Shown here: one piece after another, positions 8,396 through 16,859 of the stretch | Layout of the letters: each line of letters starts with the position of its first letter | How positions within the stretch are numbered: the first letter of the stretch is position 1 | Source: DATJPY01 sp035506135 | Lineage (GTDB): Bacteria; Myxococcota_A; UBA9160; PR03 | DNA length: 37,060 nt | NCBI GenBank assembly: GCA_035506135.1 | Contig: DATJPY010000121.1 | Location: forward strand, 1 to 37,060 | Direction of reading: 5' to 3' | Notes under the pieces: generated by a model | Seen by the model: only the letters and a program-made list of their open reading frames with translations | Told to the model about the DNA's origin: nothing | Database searches by the model: none | Position numbers and translations under genes: made by a program

Positions 8396-8827
8396 ATGAC
8401 GGACGACCGCGCGATGCGCGAGATCCTCGAGCGCTGCCGGAGCATCGCCGTGGTCGGCATCAAGGCGGGTGCGGAGGACGACGCCTTCCGCGTGCCGCGC
8501 TACATGCAGGCGCACGGCTACAGAATCCTGCCCGTCTCCCCCAAGCTCGCGTCCGTGCTGGGCGAGCGCTCCTACCCCTCGCTCGCCGCGGTCGACGCGC
8601 CCATCGACCTGGTCGACCTGTTCCGCGCCCCGCAGCACCTCCCCGCCCATGTCGACGAGATCCTGGCGCTCGACCCGAGGCCGCAGGCCGCGTGGTTCCA
8701 GCTCGGCATCCGGCACGACGAGTCGGCGCGCCGGCTGCGCGACGCCGGTGTTCGCGTCGTCCAGGACCGCTGCCTGATGGTCGAGCACGCGCGCCTGTGC
8801 GGCGGCGCTCACTCGGTCCTGCGGTAG
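8396..8827 (+). CDS. CoA-binding domain protein (YccU-like)
   Basis: A 143-residue single-domain protein of the CoA_binding_2 type. A Rossmann-like start (SIAVVGIKAG, about 16-25) is followed by the family pattern of VPRYMQAHGYRILPVSP, then DLVDLFRAP and a late QDRCLMVEHARL. These proteins resemble the CoA-binding domain of succinyl-CoA synthetase but stand alone; their physiological role is unclear. A good ribosome site, GAGGAG, lies 9 nt before the ATG. The last 19 bp overlap the end of the convergent GT2 gene. The gap to the divergent M16 gene is only 35 bp, so promoter elements must reach into coding sequence. Confidence 0.87.
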   Translation: MTDDRAMREILERCRSIAVVGIKAGAEDDAFRVPRYMQAHGYRILPVSPKLASVLGERSYPSLAAVDAPIDLVDLFRAPQHLPAHVDEILALDPRPQAAWFQLGIRHDESARRLRDAGVRVVQDRCLMVEHARLCGGAHSVLR

Positions 8828-9525
8828 CGGAGCGCGCGCGACTGCATCCAACGCACCGCCGCCAGGTCGGCGAGCCCGACCCAGAGTCGGTTGCCGATGC
8901 CGTACTTCGACGCGCCGTAGCGGCGCGGGCGGTGCGAGACGGGGACCTCGACCACGCGCGCGCCCTCCATGCGCAGCAGCGTGGGCAGGAAGCGGTGCAT
9001 GCCGCGGAACAGCTTGACCCGCCGCAGGTACTCCGTGCGCATCGCGCGCAGCGAGCAGCCGACGTCGGTGACGCTCTCGCCCGTCACCCGGTTGCGCACG
9101 CCGTTGGCGATGCGCGACGAGAGCCGCCGCAGGGCCGGGTCGCGGCGTCCCCGCCGCACGCCGTTCACCACGTCCGCGCGGTCGAGCCACGCGAGCAGCG
9201 CCGGGATGTCGGCCGGATCGTTCTGCAGGTCCGCGTCGAGGGTGACGGTGATCTCGCCGCGCGCCGCGCGGAAGCCGGCGTCGAGGGCGGCCGTCTGGCC
9301 GTGGCTCGCGTCGAGCGCGATCACGCGAACCCGCGCGTCCTTCGCCGCGATGCCGCGCAGGCGCGCCAGGCTGTCGTCGCGGCTCCCGTCGTCCACGAAG
9401 ATCAGCTCGACCCCGCCCGACACCCCGGCCAGCGCCGCGTCGAGCTCCCGGTGCAGCGGCTCGAGCGACTCGGCCTCGTCGCGCAGCGGCACCACCACGG
9501 ACAGGAAGGGCGGCGCGCCCGCCAC
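8809..9525 (-). CDS. Glycosyltransferase family 2, polyprenyl-phosphate glycosyl synthase-like
   Basis: A 238-residue GT2/GT-A enzyme resembling dolichol-phosphate mannosyl synthase. It shows SVVVPLRDEAESL (about 9-21), the nucleotide-sugar motif DDGS (45-48) and the metal-binding DADLQ (97-101). It would transfer a sugar from a nucleotide donor to a polyprenyl phosphate at the inner membrane. It lacks C-terminal transmembrane helices, so it is the soluble DPM1-like type. The start is GTG, 3 nt after the stop of the unknown 202-residue gene. An ArnT-like transferase that uses polyprenyl-phosphate sugars is encoded divergently just beyond that gene, making a donor-acceptor pathway plausible. 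Confidence 0.88.
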   Translation of the reverse strand: MAGAPPFLSVVVPLRDEAESLEPLHRELDAALAGVSGGVELIFVDDGSRDDSLARLRGIAAKDARVRVIALDASHGQTAALDAGFRAARGEITVTLDADLQNDPADIPALLAWLDRADVVNGVRRGRRDPALRRLSSRIANGVRNRVTGESVTDVGCSLRAMRTEYLRRVKLFRGMHRFLPTLLRMEGARVVEVPVSHRPRRYGASKYGIGNRLWVGLADLAAVRWMQSRALRYRRTE

Positions 9526-9528
9526 GCC

Positions 9529-10137
9529 TCAGGCCTCGCGGCAGAGCAGGAACCAGCTGCCGAGGTCGCGCCCCTTGCGCGCGGCGGAGCCCACCGTGAC
9601 GTGCTGGGAGACACCGCGAAGCGTATCGATCATGAAGCCGTAGACGAAGCGCGAGAGCCCGCCCTCGTTGCCCCGGATGGCCGGCCAGTCGCGCGGCCGC
9701 TCCGGCGGCACCAGGTTGTAGTCGACCAGGAGCTCGCCGCGCCCGGAGTCCGCGCGCAGCACGAAGTACCCGGGCCCGATCCAGCTTCGGGTGGGGCCCT
9801 CGTTGTAGCCGTACAGGCGGTCGCCGCCGGGCGTGGACGGGCGGCAGAAGCGCTTCTCGAAGTGCGTGAACACGGGCAGCGTGTTCTTGCCGTAGTGGCG
9901 CACCGGGACGAGCGGAGGCGTCTCGGGCGACACCATGTCGGCGAAGCGGAGCGGGCGGAAGCCGTCGACGGCTTCGTAGAGTCGCCGCTGCTCGGCGCGA
10001 CCCGCGGCGCGGATCGCGCGCACGCGCTCGTCGTGGGTCATGTCGTCGAGGCAGCGCGCGAGCTCGTGCGGCTTCACCACGGCGTCGCGCAGCGGGCCGA
10101 CGAAGGAGCGGACGGGGTCGGAGTCGGAGAGCGCCAT
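9529..10137 (-). CDS. Conserved hypothetical protein
   Basis: A 202-residue protein I cannot assign to a named family, although the motif pattern looks conserved. Conspicuous stretches are PVRHYGKNTLPVFTHFEKRF near the middle, then GYNEG and GPGYFVL, and a C-terminal GVSQHVTVG...LGSWFLLCRE. No signal peptide or membrane segment is visible. The abundance of aromatic residues and short beta-like segments suggests a lipocalin-like or ligand-binding beta fold, but that is speculation. A strong ribosome site, GGAGGT, lies 5 nt before the ATG. It is the first gene of a two-gene unit with the GT2 enzyme, so a role near glycolipid synthesis is possible. Confidence 0.75.
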   Translation of the reverse strand: MALSDSDPVRSFVGPLRDAVVKPHELARCLDDMTHDERVRAIRAAGRAEQRRLYEAVDGFRPLRFADMVSPETPPLVPVRHYGKNTLPVFTHFEKRFCRPSTPGGDRLYGYNEGPTRSWIGPGYFVLRADSGRGELLVDYNLVPPERPRDWPAIRGNEGGLSRFVYGFMIDTLRGVSQHVTVGSAARKGRDLGSWFLLCREA

Positions 10138-10253
10138 GGGTTACCTCCGCGCGAGCAGGGTACCGTTGCGCCCGGGAGGACGCGACCCTGGCGGAGCGGA
10201 TCGGCGGAGCGGGCGGCCGAGGCGGGCCGCCGAGCGCGCGCCTGCGCGCTCTC

Positions 10254-11864
10254 GTGCTGGCCGCCGCGGCGCTGCTGCTCCTCCCGCGCCTCGGCGCGAC
10301 GGGACTCTGGGCGCCCGACGAGCCCCGCTACGGGGCGATCGCAGAGACGCTGCGCGCCGGCACGCACGGCACCGCGGGCCTCGTGCTGCTGCACCTGAAC
10401 GGCGAGCCCTACACGCAGAAGCCGCCGCTCTACTTCTGGCTGGCCGCCGTCGCCGGTTCGACACTCGGACGTGTCACCGAGGCGGCGGCACGCCTCCCCT
10501 CGGCGCTGGCGGGCCTCGCGCTGGTCGCTCTCACCCTGGCGTTCGGGTCGCGCCTGCTGGGTGGCGCCACGGGGACGCTCGGCGCAGCGCTCCTGCTCAC
10601 GACCTGGAGCTTCTGCGACAACGCGCGGCGCGTGCAGCTCGACGTGCTGCTCGCGCTCTTCGAGACGGTGGCGCTGGCCGCCTTCTGGCGACTCGACCGC
10701 GGCATCGGCGGCCGCCGCGCCAACCAGCTCGCGCTGCACGCCGCGCTCGGCCTCGCGGTGCTCACCAAGGGACCCGTCGGGTTCCTCGTCCCGCTGCTCG
10801 CGATGGCGGGCTTCCTGGCCTGGGACGGCCGCCTGCGCGCGATCGGCAGGGCGCTGCCCGCGTGGGGCCTCGTGCTCTCGCTCGGCCCCGCCGCGGCGTG
10901 GCTCGCGGCCGCGGTCTCGCTGGCGCCGCCCGGATTCTTCGGCGACGCGGTGGTCGACAACCTGCTCGGCCGCTTCTTCCAGGGGACCTCGCATCCGAGG
11001 CCCGTCTACTACTACCTCTACCAGTTCCCGATCCAGTTCCTCCCGTGGATCGCGGCGGCGCCCGCCGTCGCGTGGGCGGCACGCCGGCAGGTGTTCCGGT
11101 CGGACGGCACACCCGACGGCGAGGCGCGGCGCGCCTGGCGCTTCCTGCTGACCTGGCTCGTGGCCACTCTCGTCTTCTTCACGCTGTCGCGCGGCAAGCG
11201 GGGGCTCTACGTGCTGCCGGCGCTCCCCGCCGCGGCGCTGCTCACGGCCGACGCGCTGCGCCGCTGGATCGAGGTCCGCCGCCGGATCCCCGTGGCCTTC
11301 CTGGCCGCAGCGGGCGCGGTGGCGGCGGCGCTCGCCGCGTCGGCCGGCTGGCTCCTGCTGCGCGACCCGCTGCACGATCGCGCCGCCTCGCTCGCGACCG
11401 GCGGCCTCGCGATCGCCGTCCTCCTCGCCGCCGTCGGCGCGTCCGTGGTGCTCGCGCGGATCGGCGCTCCGCTGCGCCTGCGCCTCGGCGTGCCGATCGC
11501 GGCGCTGTGGGCGCTCGAGCTGGTGGCATTCACCATCGCCTTCCCGGCGCGCGACCTCGAGAAGTCGCCGCGCGCGCTCGCCGAGGCGGCCGCCGCGTGG
11601 ACGCCGCCCGGCGCCTCGATCGGTCTGGTCGGCGACCGCGCCCTGGTCGGCGGCCTCGTCTACTACGGCGGGCGGCAGGTCCGCTACCTCGGTGATCGCG
11701 CGCACATCGACCGCTTCGTCCGTGAGGGCGGCGGCGCGCTGGTCGTCGCCGAGAAGAAGCTCGCTCGCGTCGAGGAGGTGGCCCCGGTCGAGGTGCGCTT
11801 CCGCGCACGCGAGGGGCGGCGCGCATTGCTGGTCGTCACACCGGAGCGCGCCGGGACCCGATAG
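10254..11864 (+). CDS. ArnT-like/PMT-family membrane glycosyltransferase (GT83-like)
   Basis: A 536-residue polytopic membrane protein with about 11-12 hydrophobic helices and a soluble C-terminal tail. The first periplasmic loop has the acidic motif PDEPRY (Asp22-Glu23) and then YTQKPPLYFW (about 53-62), both typical of ArnT/PMT GT-C enzymes that move a sugar from a polyprenyl phosphate to lipid A or another envelope acceptor. The sugar and acceptor are unknown. The start is uncertain: the GTG at 10254 begins directly with the first helix and has no good ribosome site. The frame is open further upstream, where a CTG at 10188 follows GGGAGGA, so the N-terminus may be about 22 residues longer. 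Confidence 0.85.
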   Translation: MLAAAALLLLPRLGATGLWAPDEPRYGAIAETLRAGTHGTAGLVLLHLNGEPYTQKPPLYFWLAAVAGSTLGRVTEAAARLPSALAGLALVALTLAFGSRLLGGATGTLGAALLLTTWSFCDNARRVQLDVLLALFETVALAAFWRLDRGIGGRRANQLALHAALGLAVLTKGPVGFLVPLLAMAGFLAWDGRLRAIGRALPAWGLVLSLGPAAAWLAAAVSLAPPGFFGDAVVDNLLGRFFQGTSHPRPVYYYLYQFPIQFLPWIAAAPAVAWAARRQVFRSDGTPDGEARRAWRFLLTWLVATLVFFTLSRGKRGLYVLPALPAAALLTADALRRWIEVRRRIPVAFLAAAGAVAAALAASAGWLLLRDPLHDRAASLATGGLAIAVLLAAVGASVVLARIGAPLRLRLGVPIAALWALELVAFTIAFPARDLEKSPRALAEAAAAWTPPGASIGLVGDRALVGGLVYYGGRQVRYLGDRAHIDRFVREGGGALVVAEKKLARVEEVAPVEVRFRAREGRRALLVVTPERAGTR

Positions 11865-11936
11865 CCCGACGCCGCGCCTCGTCGGCCCACGCTCCGTCGG
11901 CTACGCTTGCCCGGAACCCGAGCGGAGGAGCCCCCC

Positions 11937-13238
11937 ATGGCCGGATCCGCGACCCCGAAGACGGCGGAGCTGCGCATCGGCGACCAGACCATCTCGCTGC
12001 CGATCGTCGTGGGCACCGAGGGCGAGCGCGCCATCGACATCCGCAAGCTGCGCGACCAGACCGGCTACATCACGCTGGATCCGGGCTACGCCAACACGGG
12101 ATCGTGTCGAAGCGCCATCACCTTCATCGATGGCGAGAACGGCGTGCTGCGCTACCGCGGCTATCCGATCGAGGATCTGGCCGAGCGCTCCAACTTCCTC
12201 GAGGTGGCGTACCTGCTGATCTACGGCGAGCTCCCGACCGAGACGGAGCTGCGCGCCTTCCGCGACTCGATCCGACACCACACGATGTTGCACGAGGACT
12301 TCAAGCGCTTCTACAGCGCGCTCCCCAAGGACGCGCACCCGATGGCGGCCTGCGCCGCGGCGGTGGGTGCACTCGCCACCTTCTACCCGGACTCGCTCGA
12401 CCCGCGCGATCCGCGCCAGGTCGAGATCTCCGTGCACCGGCTGCTCGCGAAGCTCCCGACCATGGCGGCCTACGCGTTCAAGCACTCGATCGGGCAGCCC
12501 TTCATGTATCCGGACAACCGGCTGCGCTACGTCGGCAACTTCCTGCACCTGATGTTCGCGACGCCGTGCGAGGCGTACCACGTCGACCCGGTGATCGAGA
12601 AGGCGATCGACCTCCTGCTGATCCTCCACGCCGACCACGAGCAGAACTGCTCCACCTCCACGGTGCGGCTGTGCGGATCCTCGATGGTGAACCTGTTCGG
12701 CTCGATCTCGGCGGGGATCAAGGCGCTGTGGGGCCCGCTGCACGGCGGCGCCAACCAGGCGGTGATCCAGATGCTCGTGCGCATCCGCGACGAGGGCATC
12801 TCGGCGCGCGAGTTCGTCGAGCGCGCCAAGAGCCACGACGATACGTCGCGACTGATGGGCTTCGGCCACCGCGTCTACAAGAACTTCGACCCGCGCATGA
12901 AGATCATCAAGAAGGCCTGCGACGGCGTGCTCGAGAAGATGGGCGTCAACTCGCAGCTTCTCGAGATCGCGAAGGAGCTCGAGGAGATCGCGCTCAAGGA
13001 CGACTACTTCATCGAGCGCAAGCTGTATCCCAACGTCGACTTCTACTCGGGCGTGATCTACATGGCGATCGGAACGCCGCCGAACATGTTCACGGCGCTC
13101 TTCGCGATCGGGCGGCTGCCGGGCTGGATCGCGCACTGGGTCGAGATGCACCGCGACCCCGACTTCAAGATCGGGCGGCCGCGCCAGATCTACACCGGCG
13201 AGCACGCTCGCAACTACGTCACGATCGACCAGCGCTGA
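11937..13238 (+). CDS. gltA: Citrate synthase (type II)
   Basis: A 433-residue citrate synthase close in length to E. coli GltA (427). It condenses acetyl-CoA and oxaloacetate at the entry to the TCA cycle. The active-site residues are all present: HADHEQNCSTSTVR (His231, His234), GPLHGGAN (His269), GFGHRVYK (His311) and LYPNVDFYSG (Asp368). The N-terminal beta domain typical of the hexameric Gram-negative type is also present. GGAGGAG lies 6 nt before the ATG at 11937, which settles that start over an in-frame upstream codon at 11907. The next gene begins immediately after the TGA. Confidence 0.96.
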   Translation: MAGSATPKTAELRIGDQTISLPIVVGTEGERAIDIRKLRDQTGYITLDPGYANTGSCRSAITFIDGENGVLRYRGYPIEDLAERSNFLEVAYLLIYGELPTETELRAFRDSIRHHTMLHEDFKRFYSALPKDAHPMAACAAAVGALATFYPDSLDPRDPRQVEISVHRLLAKLPTMAAYAFKHSIGQPFMYPDNRLRYVGNFLHLMFATPCEAYHVDPVIEKAIDLLLILHADHEQNCSTSTVRLCGSSMVNLFGSISAGIKALWGPLHGGANQAVIQMLVRIRDEGISAREFVERAKSHDDTSRLMGFGHRVYKNFDPRMKIIKKACDGVLEKMGVNSQLLEIAKELEEIALKDDYFIERKLYPNVDFYSGVIYMAIGTPPNMFTALFAIGRLPGWIAHWVEMHRDPDFKIGRPRQIYTGEHARNYVTIDQR

Positions 13239-13952
13239 GTGGCGGGCGGCTGCTACACCAGCGCGCGCGCCTCGGGCGGGCGCGTCTGGCACGCCGCGCG
13301 GCACGTACGGCGCCTGGCGCGCGACGCGCGCCTCCTCGGGCTCGGCGACGTCGACCCGGCCGAAGCGGCGCGCGCGCTGGCGGAGCTCGCAGCCACCGCC
13401 GTTGGCGGTGCCGACGCGAAGCTTCGGCTCGAAGCCCGACGCGACGCGGCCGGGCTGCGCCTGGTCGGCGCCGCCCAGCCGCTCGACCCGGACCCGCCGG
13501 CCTGGCGCGCCGTCTCCGCGACCCGCCCACACCCGGGCGCGTCGCCCACCTCGAGCGCGAAGACGACCGCGCGCGCGGGCTACGAGGAAGCCTTCGCGGA
13601 GGCGCGGCGCGCCGGTGCGGACGAGGCGCTCCTCTTCGACCGCGAGGGGTTCCTCGTCGAGGGAGCGCGCACCAACGTCGTGGTCCGGCTCGCCGACGAC
13701 GCGCTGGTGACTCCGCCGCTCGCGCGCGGTGCACAGGCGGGCGTCGCGCGAGAGATCCTGCTCGAGCGGGTGCCCGAGCTCCGCGAGGGCGACGTCGCCG
13801 CCGACGCGCTCGACGCCGCGGGCGAGATCCTCGCGGTGAACGCCGTGCGCGGCGTGCGCGCCATCGTCGCGCTCGACGGCCGTCCGATCGCCGACGGCCG
13901 CGCCGGCCCGTGCGCCGCCCGGCTGCACCGTGCCTTCCTGCGGGGCTGCTAA
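13239..13952 (+). CDS. Aminotransferase class IV (PabC/branched-chain aminotransferase fold)
   Basis: A 237-residue PLP enzyme of fold type IV. Lys108, in SSAKTTARAGY, is the expected Schiff-base lysine. It is followed by ADEALLFDREGFLVEGARTN, the class IV signature segment. The N-terminal domain is shorter than in typical PabC or D-amino acid transaminases (about 270-300 residues). Aminodeoxychorismate lyase, D-alanine or branched-chain aminotransferase activity cannot be separated by eye. The GTG start directly abuts the gltA stop (TGAGTG), so it should be translated by terminational reinitiation from the citrate synthase message. Confidence 0.8.
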   Translation: MAGGCYTSARASGGRVWHAARHVRRLARDARLLGLGDVDPAEAARALAELAATAVGGADAKLRLEARRDAAGLRLVGAAQPLDPDPPAWRAVSATRPHPGASPTSSAKTTARAGYEEAFAEARRAGADEALLFDREGFLVEGARTNVVVRLADDALVTPPLARGAQAGVAREILLERVPELREGDVAADALDAAGEILAVNAVRGVRAIVALDGRPIADGRAGPCAARLHRAFLRGC

Positions 13953-13984
13953 GCTGCCGCGCGCGCTCGCGCGGGAGGGAGCTC

Positions 13985-14755
13985 ATGCAGATCCAGGGCA
14001 TCGGAGCCGTCGTCACCGGCGGCGGCTCGGGGCTCGGCGAGGCCACGGCGCGGCGCCTCGCCGCGCACGGCGCGCGCGTCGCGATCCTCGACCTCGGCCG
14101 CTCGAAGGGCGCCGAGGTGGCGCGCTCGATCGGCGACGCGGCGCTCTACTGCGAGGCGGACGTCGCCAGCGAGGAGGAGGTCACGGCGGCGCTCGACCGC
14201 GCCGTCCAGAGTTTCGGCGGCGTCCACGTGGCGGTGAACTGCGCGGGCATCGGCACCGCGGGCCGCACCGTCGACAAAGAGGGCAAGCCCTTCGACCTCC
14301 GCCTCTTCGAGCGCACGATCCGCGTCAACCTGATCGGCACCTTCAACGTGATCCGGCTCGCCGCCGCGCGCATGATGAAGAACGCGCCGAACGAGCACGG
14401 GGAGCGCGGCGTCATCGTCAACACCGCATCCGTCGCCGCCTTCGAGGGCCAGATCGGGCAGTGCGCCTACTCGGCGTCCAAGGGCGGGGTGGTGGGCATG
14501 ACCCTGCCGATCGCCCGCGACCTCGCGGCCGCCGGGATCCGCGTCGACACGATCGCACCGGGCCTCTTCGCCACGCCGATGCTGATGGGGATGCCGGAGC
14601 CGGCGCGCCAGTACCTCGCGTCCCAGATCCCGTTCCCGCCGCGGCTCGGCGATCCCGTCGAGTTCGCGATGCTGGCGTGCCAGATCGTCGAGAACCCGAT
14701 GCTGAACGGCGAGACGATCCGCCTCGACGGCGCAATCCGTATGCAAGCAAAGTGA
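13985..14755 (+). CDS. SDR family oxidoreductase, 3-hydroxyacyl-CoA dehydrogenase type 2-like
   Basis: A 256-residue short-chain dehydrogenase. The cofactor motif TGGGSGLG is at residues 11-18, Asp36 after strand 2 suggests NAD preference, NCAG is at 85-88, and the catalytic residues are Ser149, Tyr162 and Lys166 (YSASK). The central segment (RTVDKEGKPFDLRLFERTIRV) matches the HSD10-type hydroxyacyl-CoA dehydrogenases of fatty-acid or branched-chain oxidation. A GGGAGGGAG ribosome site precedes the ATG. It follows the aminotransferase by 32 bp and probably continues the gltA transcript. A 54-bp tandem repeat begins 17 bp after its stop. Confidence 0.9.
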   Translation: MQIQGIGAVVTGGGSGLGEATARRLAAHGARVAILDLGRSKGAEVARSIGDAALYCEADVASEEEVTAALDRAVQSFGGVHVAVNCAGIGTAGRTVDKEGKPFDLRLFERTIRVNLIGTFNVIRLAAARMMKNAPNEHGERGVIVNTASVAAFEGQIGQCAYSASKGGVVGMTLPIARDLAAAGIRVDTIAPGLFATPMLMGMPEPARQYLASQIPFPPRLGDPVEFAMLACQIVENPMLNGETIRLDGAIRMQAK

Positions 14756-14771
14756 TCGCCCGAAGCGCTGC

Positions 14772-14921
14772 TTCCCGTTCCCGCGTAGCGAGCCGAAGGC
14801 GAGCGGCGAGATCGCTGATCTCCGTTTCCCGTTCCCGCGCAGCGAGCCGAAGGCGAGCGGCGAGATCGCTGATCTCCGTTTCCCGTTCCCGCGTAGCGAG
14901 CCGAAGGCGAGCGGCGAGATC
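14772..14921 (+). repeat. 54-bp direct tandem repeat, 2.8 copies, ending at a start codon
   Basis: Copies run 14772-14825, 14826-14879 and 14880-14921. Copies 1 and 2 differ at one base (T/C at unit position 15). Copy 3 is truncated after 42 bp, exactly where the ATG of the next gene begins. Each full unit contains a short perfect inverted repeat (GAGATC-GCT-GATCTC). The period is 18 codons and two plus-strand frames stay open across the array. The third copy supplies the purine-rich stretch just before the LLM start, so it may act as that gene's ribosome site. Confidence 0.95.
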
Positions 14922-15920
14922 ATGAGTCTCGGCCGCCTGGCGATCAGCCTGCCGGCGCCGGGCTTCGGGGCGCGCGCGTGCGTCGAGCTCGCGCGGCGCG
15001 CCGAGCGCGAGTGGGGCTACGACGCGATCTGGCTGGCGGAGACCAACGGCCCCGATTCCTTCGCGCTCGCCGGCGCGCTGGCGATGGCGACCGAGCGCTC
15101 GGTGATCGGCACGGCGATCGTGCCGGTCTACAACCGCACGCCGGCGGTGCTGGCGATGTCGGCGGCGACGGCCGCGCAGCTCTCGGAGGGCCGCTTCGTG
15201 CTCGGCCTCGGCTCCTCGAGCCACGCCATCATCCGCGACTGGAACGGCGTGGCTTTCGAGAAGCCGCTCGCCCGCGTCCGCGAGACCGTGTCGATCCTGC
15301 GTCAGGCGCTCGCCGGCGAGAAGACCGACCTCGACGGCGAGGTGCTGCGCTCGCACGGCTTCCGCCTCGGCAATCGGCCCAAGGAGCGGGTGCCGATCTA
15401 CCTCGCGGCGCTGCGCGAGAAGATGCTGCACCTCGCCGGCGAGATCGGCGATGGGCTGATCGTGAACCTGTTCCCGGTGACCGCGCTCCCGCAGATCCTC
15501 GCGGCGTATCGCGCGGGCGCCGCCTCCGCGGGGCGGGACGCGTCGCGCGACGAGGTGGTCTGCCGCTTCCAGGTGGCGGTGACGAGCGATGTCGCGCAGG
15601 CGCGAAACCTCGTCCGCCTCGCCTTCGGCGGCTACGCCGCCGCACCCGTCTACAACCGCTTCTTCGCCTGGTGCGGGTTCGAGCGCGAGGCGCGCGAGGT
15701 GAAGGAGGCCTTCGCGAGCCGTGACCGCGCGCGCGTCGCCGCTGCGATGAACGACGACATGATCGATCGCATCGCGATCCTCGGGCCCGCCGAGGCATGT
15801 CGCGAGCAGATCGCGGCCTTCGTGGCCGCCGGGGTGACGACGTCGGTGATCTCGCCGCTCGCCGTCGACCGGCGCGCCGTCGAGGCCGTCTTCGAGGCGT
15901 TCGCGCCCGCGCGGGGATGA
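14922..15920 (+). CDS. LLM class (luciferase-like) oxidoreductase, probably F420-dependent
   Basis: A 332-residue TIM-barrel protein of the bacterial luciferase superfamily. It shows LARRAEREWGYDAIWLAET (about 24-42), an early VYNRTPAVLAMSAATAAQLS block and LGLGSSSHAIIRDW, which matches F420-dependent members better than FMN monooxygenases. The C-terminal part (AILGPAEACREQIAAFVAAG) is also family-typical. The substrate is unknown. The ATG follows the last base of a truncated tandem-repeat copy. The stop is 3 nt before the next GTG, so it is operonic with the TIGR01777 and DUF4126 genes. Confidence 0.88.
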   Translation: MSLGRLAISLPAPGFGARACVELARRAEREWGYDAIWLAETNGPDSFALAGALAMATERSVIGTAIVPVYNRTPAVLAMSAATAAQLSEGRFVLGLGSSSHAIIRDWNGVAFEKPLARVRETVSILRQALAGEKTDLDGEVLRSHGFRLGNRPKERVPIYLAALREKMLHLAGEIGDGLIVNLFPVTALPQILAAYRAGAASAGRDASRDEVVCRFQVAVTSDVAQARNLVRLAFGGYAAAPVYNRFFAWCGFEREAREVKEAFASRDRARVAAAMNDDMIDRIAILGPAEACREQIAAFVAAGVTTSVISPLAVDRRAVEAVFEAFAPARG

Positions 15921-15923
15921 GCG

Positions 15924-16859
15924 GTGGCTGGGCCGCGATCCGTCCTGGTGACGGGCGCCTCCGGTCTGGTGGGCCGGCGGCTCGTCCAGGCGTTGCGCGA
16001 CGACGGCCTTCGCGTGCAGGCTGCAACGCGCCGCCCGGAGCGTGCCGCGCTGCCGGCGGGCGTCGAGGCGGTCGGCTGGGACGGCACGCGCCTGCCCGCG
16101 CGCGCCCTCGCCGGCCTCGAAGCGCTCGTGCATCTCTCCGGTGAGCCGGTCTTCGGCGGGCCGCTCACCCGCGCGCGCCGCGAGCGCGTGTTCCGCAGCC
16201 GGATCGACTCCACGCGCGCGCTGGTCGATGGGATGGCCGAGCTCCCGTCGGCCGAGCGGCCGAAGGCCTTCGTCTGCGCCTCCGCCGTCGGCTACTACGG
16301 ATCGCGCGGCGACGACCGGCTCGACGAGTCGGCGCCGCCCGGCAGCGGCTTCCTGGCGGATCTGTGCGTCGCCTGGGAAGAAGAGGCGCGCCGCGCGGCC
16401 GCGCACGGCGTCCGCACCGTGTCGCTGCGGATCGGGGTCGTGCTCGCACGCGAGGGCGGGGCGCTCGCACCGCTGCTCCGCGTCTTCGGGCTCGGCCTCG
16501 GCGGGCGCCTCGGCAGCGGCGCGCAGTGGGTCCCCTGGATCCACGCCGGCGACCTCGTGTCGCTCTGCCGTGTCGCCGCGGTCGACCCGCGCTATTCGGG
16601 AGCCGTGAACGCCGTCGCACCGGAGCCCGTCCGCAACCGCGAGCTGACCCGCGAGCTCGCGATGCGATTGCACCGCCCTGCCCTCCTCGCGGTGCCCGCC
16701 TTCGCGCTGCGCGCGCTGCTCGGAGAGCTCTCGGGCGAGCTGCTCGGAAGCCGCCGCGTCGTGCCGCGGCGCGCGATCGAGGCCGGCTTCGCCTTCGCGC
16801 ACCCCGACCTCGCGTCGGCCCTCGCGGCCGAGCTCGGCGAGGGGAGGCCGCAGCCGTGA
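15924..16859 (+). CDS. TIGR01777 family NAD(P)-dependent epimerase-like protein (YfcH/SDR39U1 type)
   Basis: A 311-residue atypical extended SDR. The nucleotide motif is TGASGLVG near residues 10-17, followed by LVHLSGEPVFGG, then ASAVGYYG with the YfcH-type active-site Tyr. The late QWVPWIHAGDL matches the same subfamily. Members are conserved widely but their substrate is not established. The GTG at 15924 starts 3 nt after the LLM gene; an ATG at 15917 is out of frame. The TGA overlaps the next gene's GTG (GTGA), so translation of the two is coupled. Confidence 0.9.
   Translation: MAGPRSVLVTGASGLVGRRLVQALRDDGLRVQAATRRPERAALPAGVEAVGWDGTRLPARALAGLEALVHLSGEPVFGGPLTRARRERVFRSRIDSTRALVDGMAELPSAERPKAFVCASAVGYYGSRGDDRLDESAPPGSGFLADLCVAWEEEARRAAAHGVRTVSLRIGVVLAREGGALAPLLRVFGLGLGGRLGSGAQWVPWIHAGDLVSLCRVAAVDPRYSGAVNAVAPEPVRNRELTRELAMRLHRPALLAVPAFALRALLGELSGELLGSRRVVPRRAIEAGFAFAHPDLASALAAELGEGRPQP

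Noticed and set aside
11901..13928. A 675-codon minus-strand frame opposite citrate synthase and the aminotransferase.
   Set aside because: Low-complexity antisense composition without motifs. The plus strand carries a citrate synthase with all catalytic residues.
14772..14921. CRISPR array.
   Set aside because: The repeats are directly contiguous with no unique spacers, only about 2.8 copies exist, and no cas genes are nearby.
14772..14921. N-terminal extension of the LLM oxidoreductase through the repeats.
   Set aside because: The frame is open, but it has no upstream start codon before the SDR gene, and the family starts at the chosen ATG.
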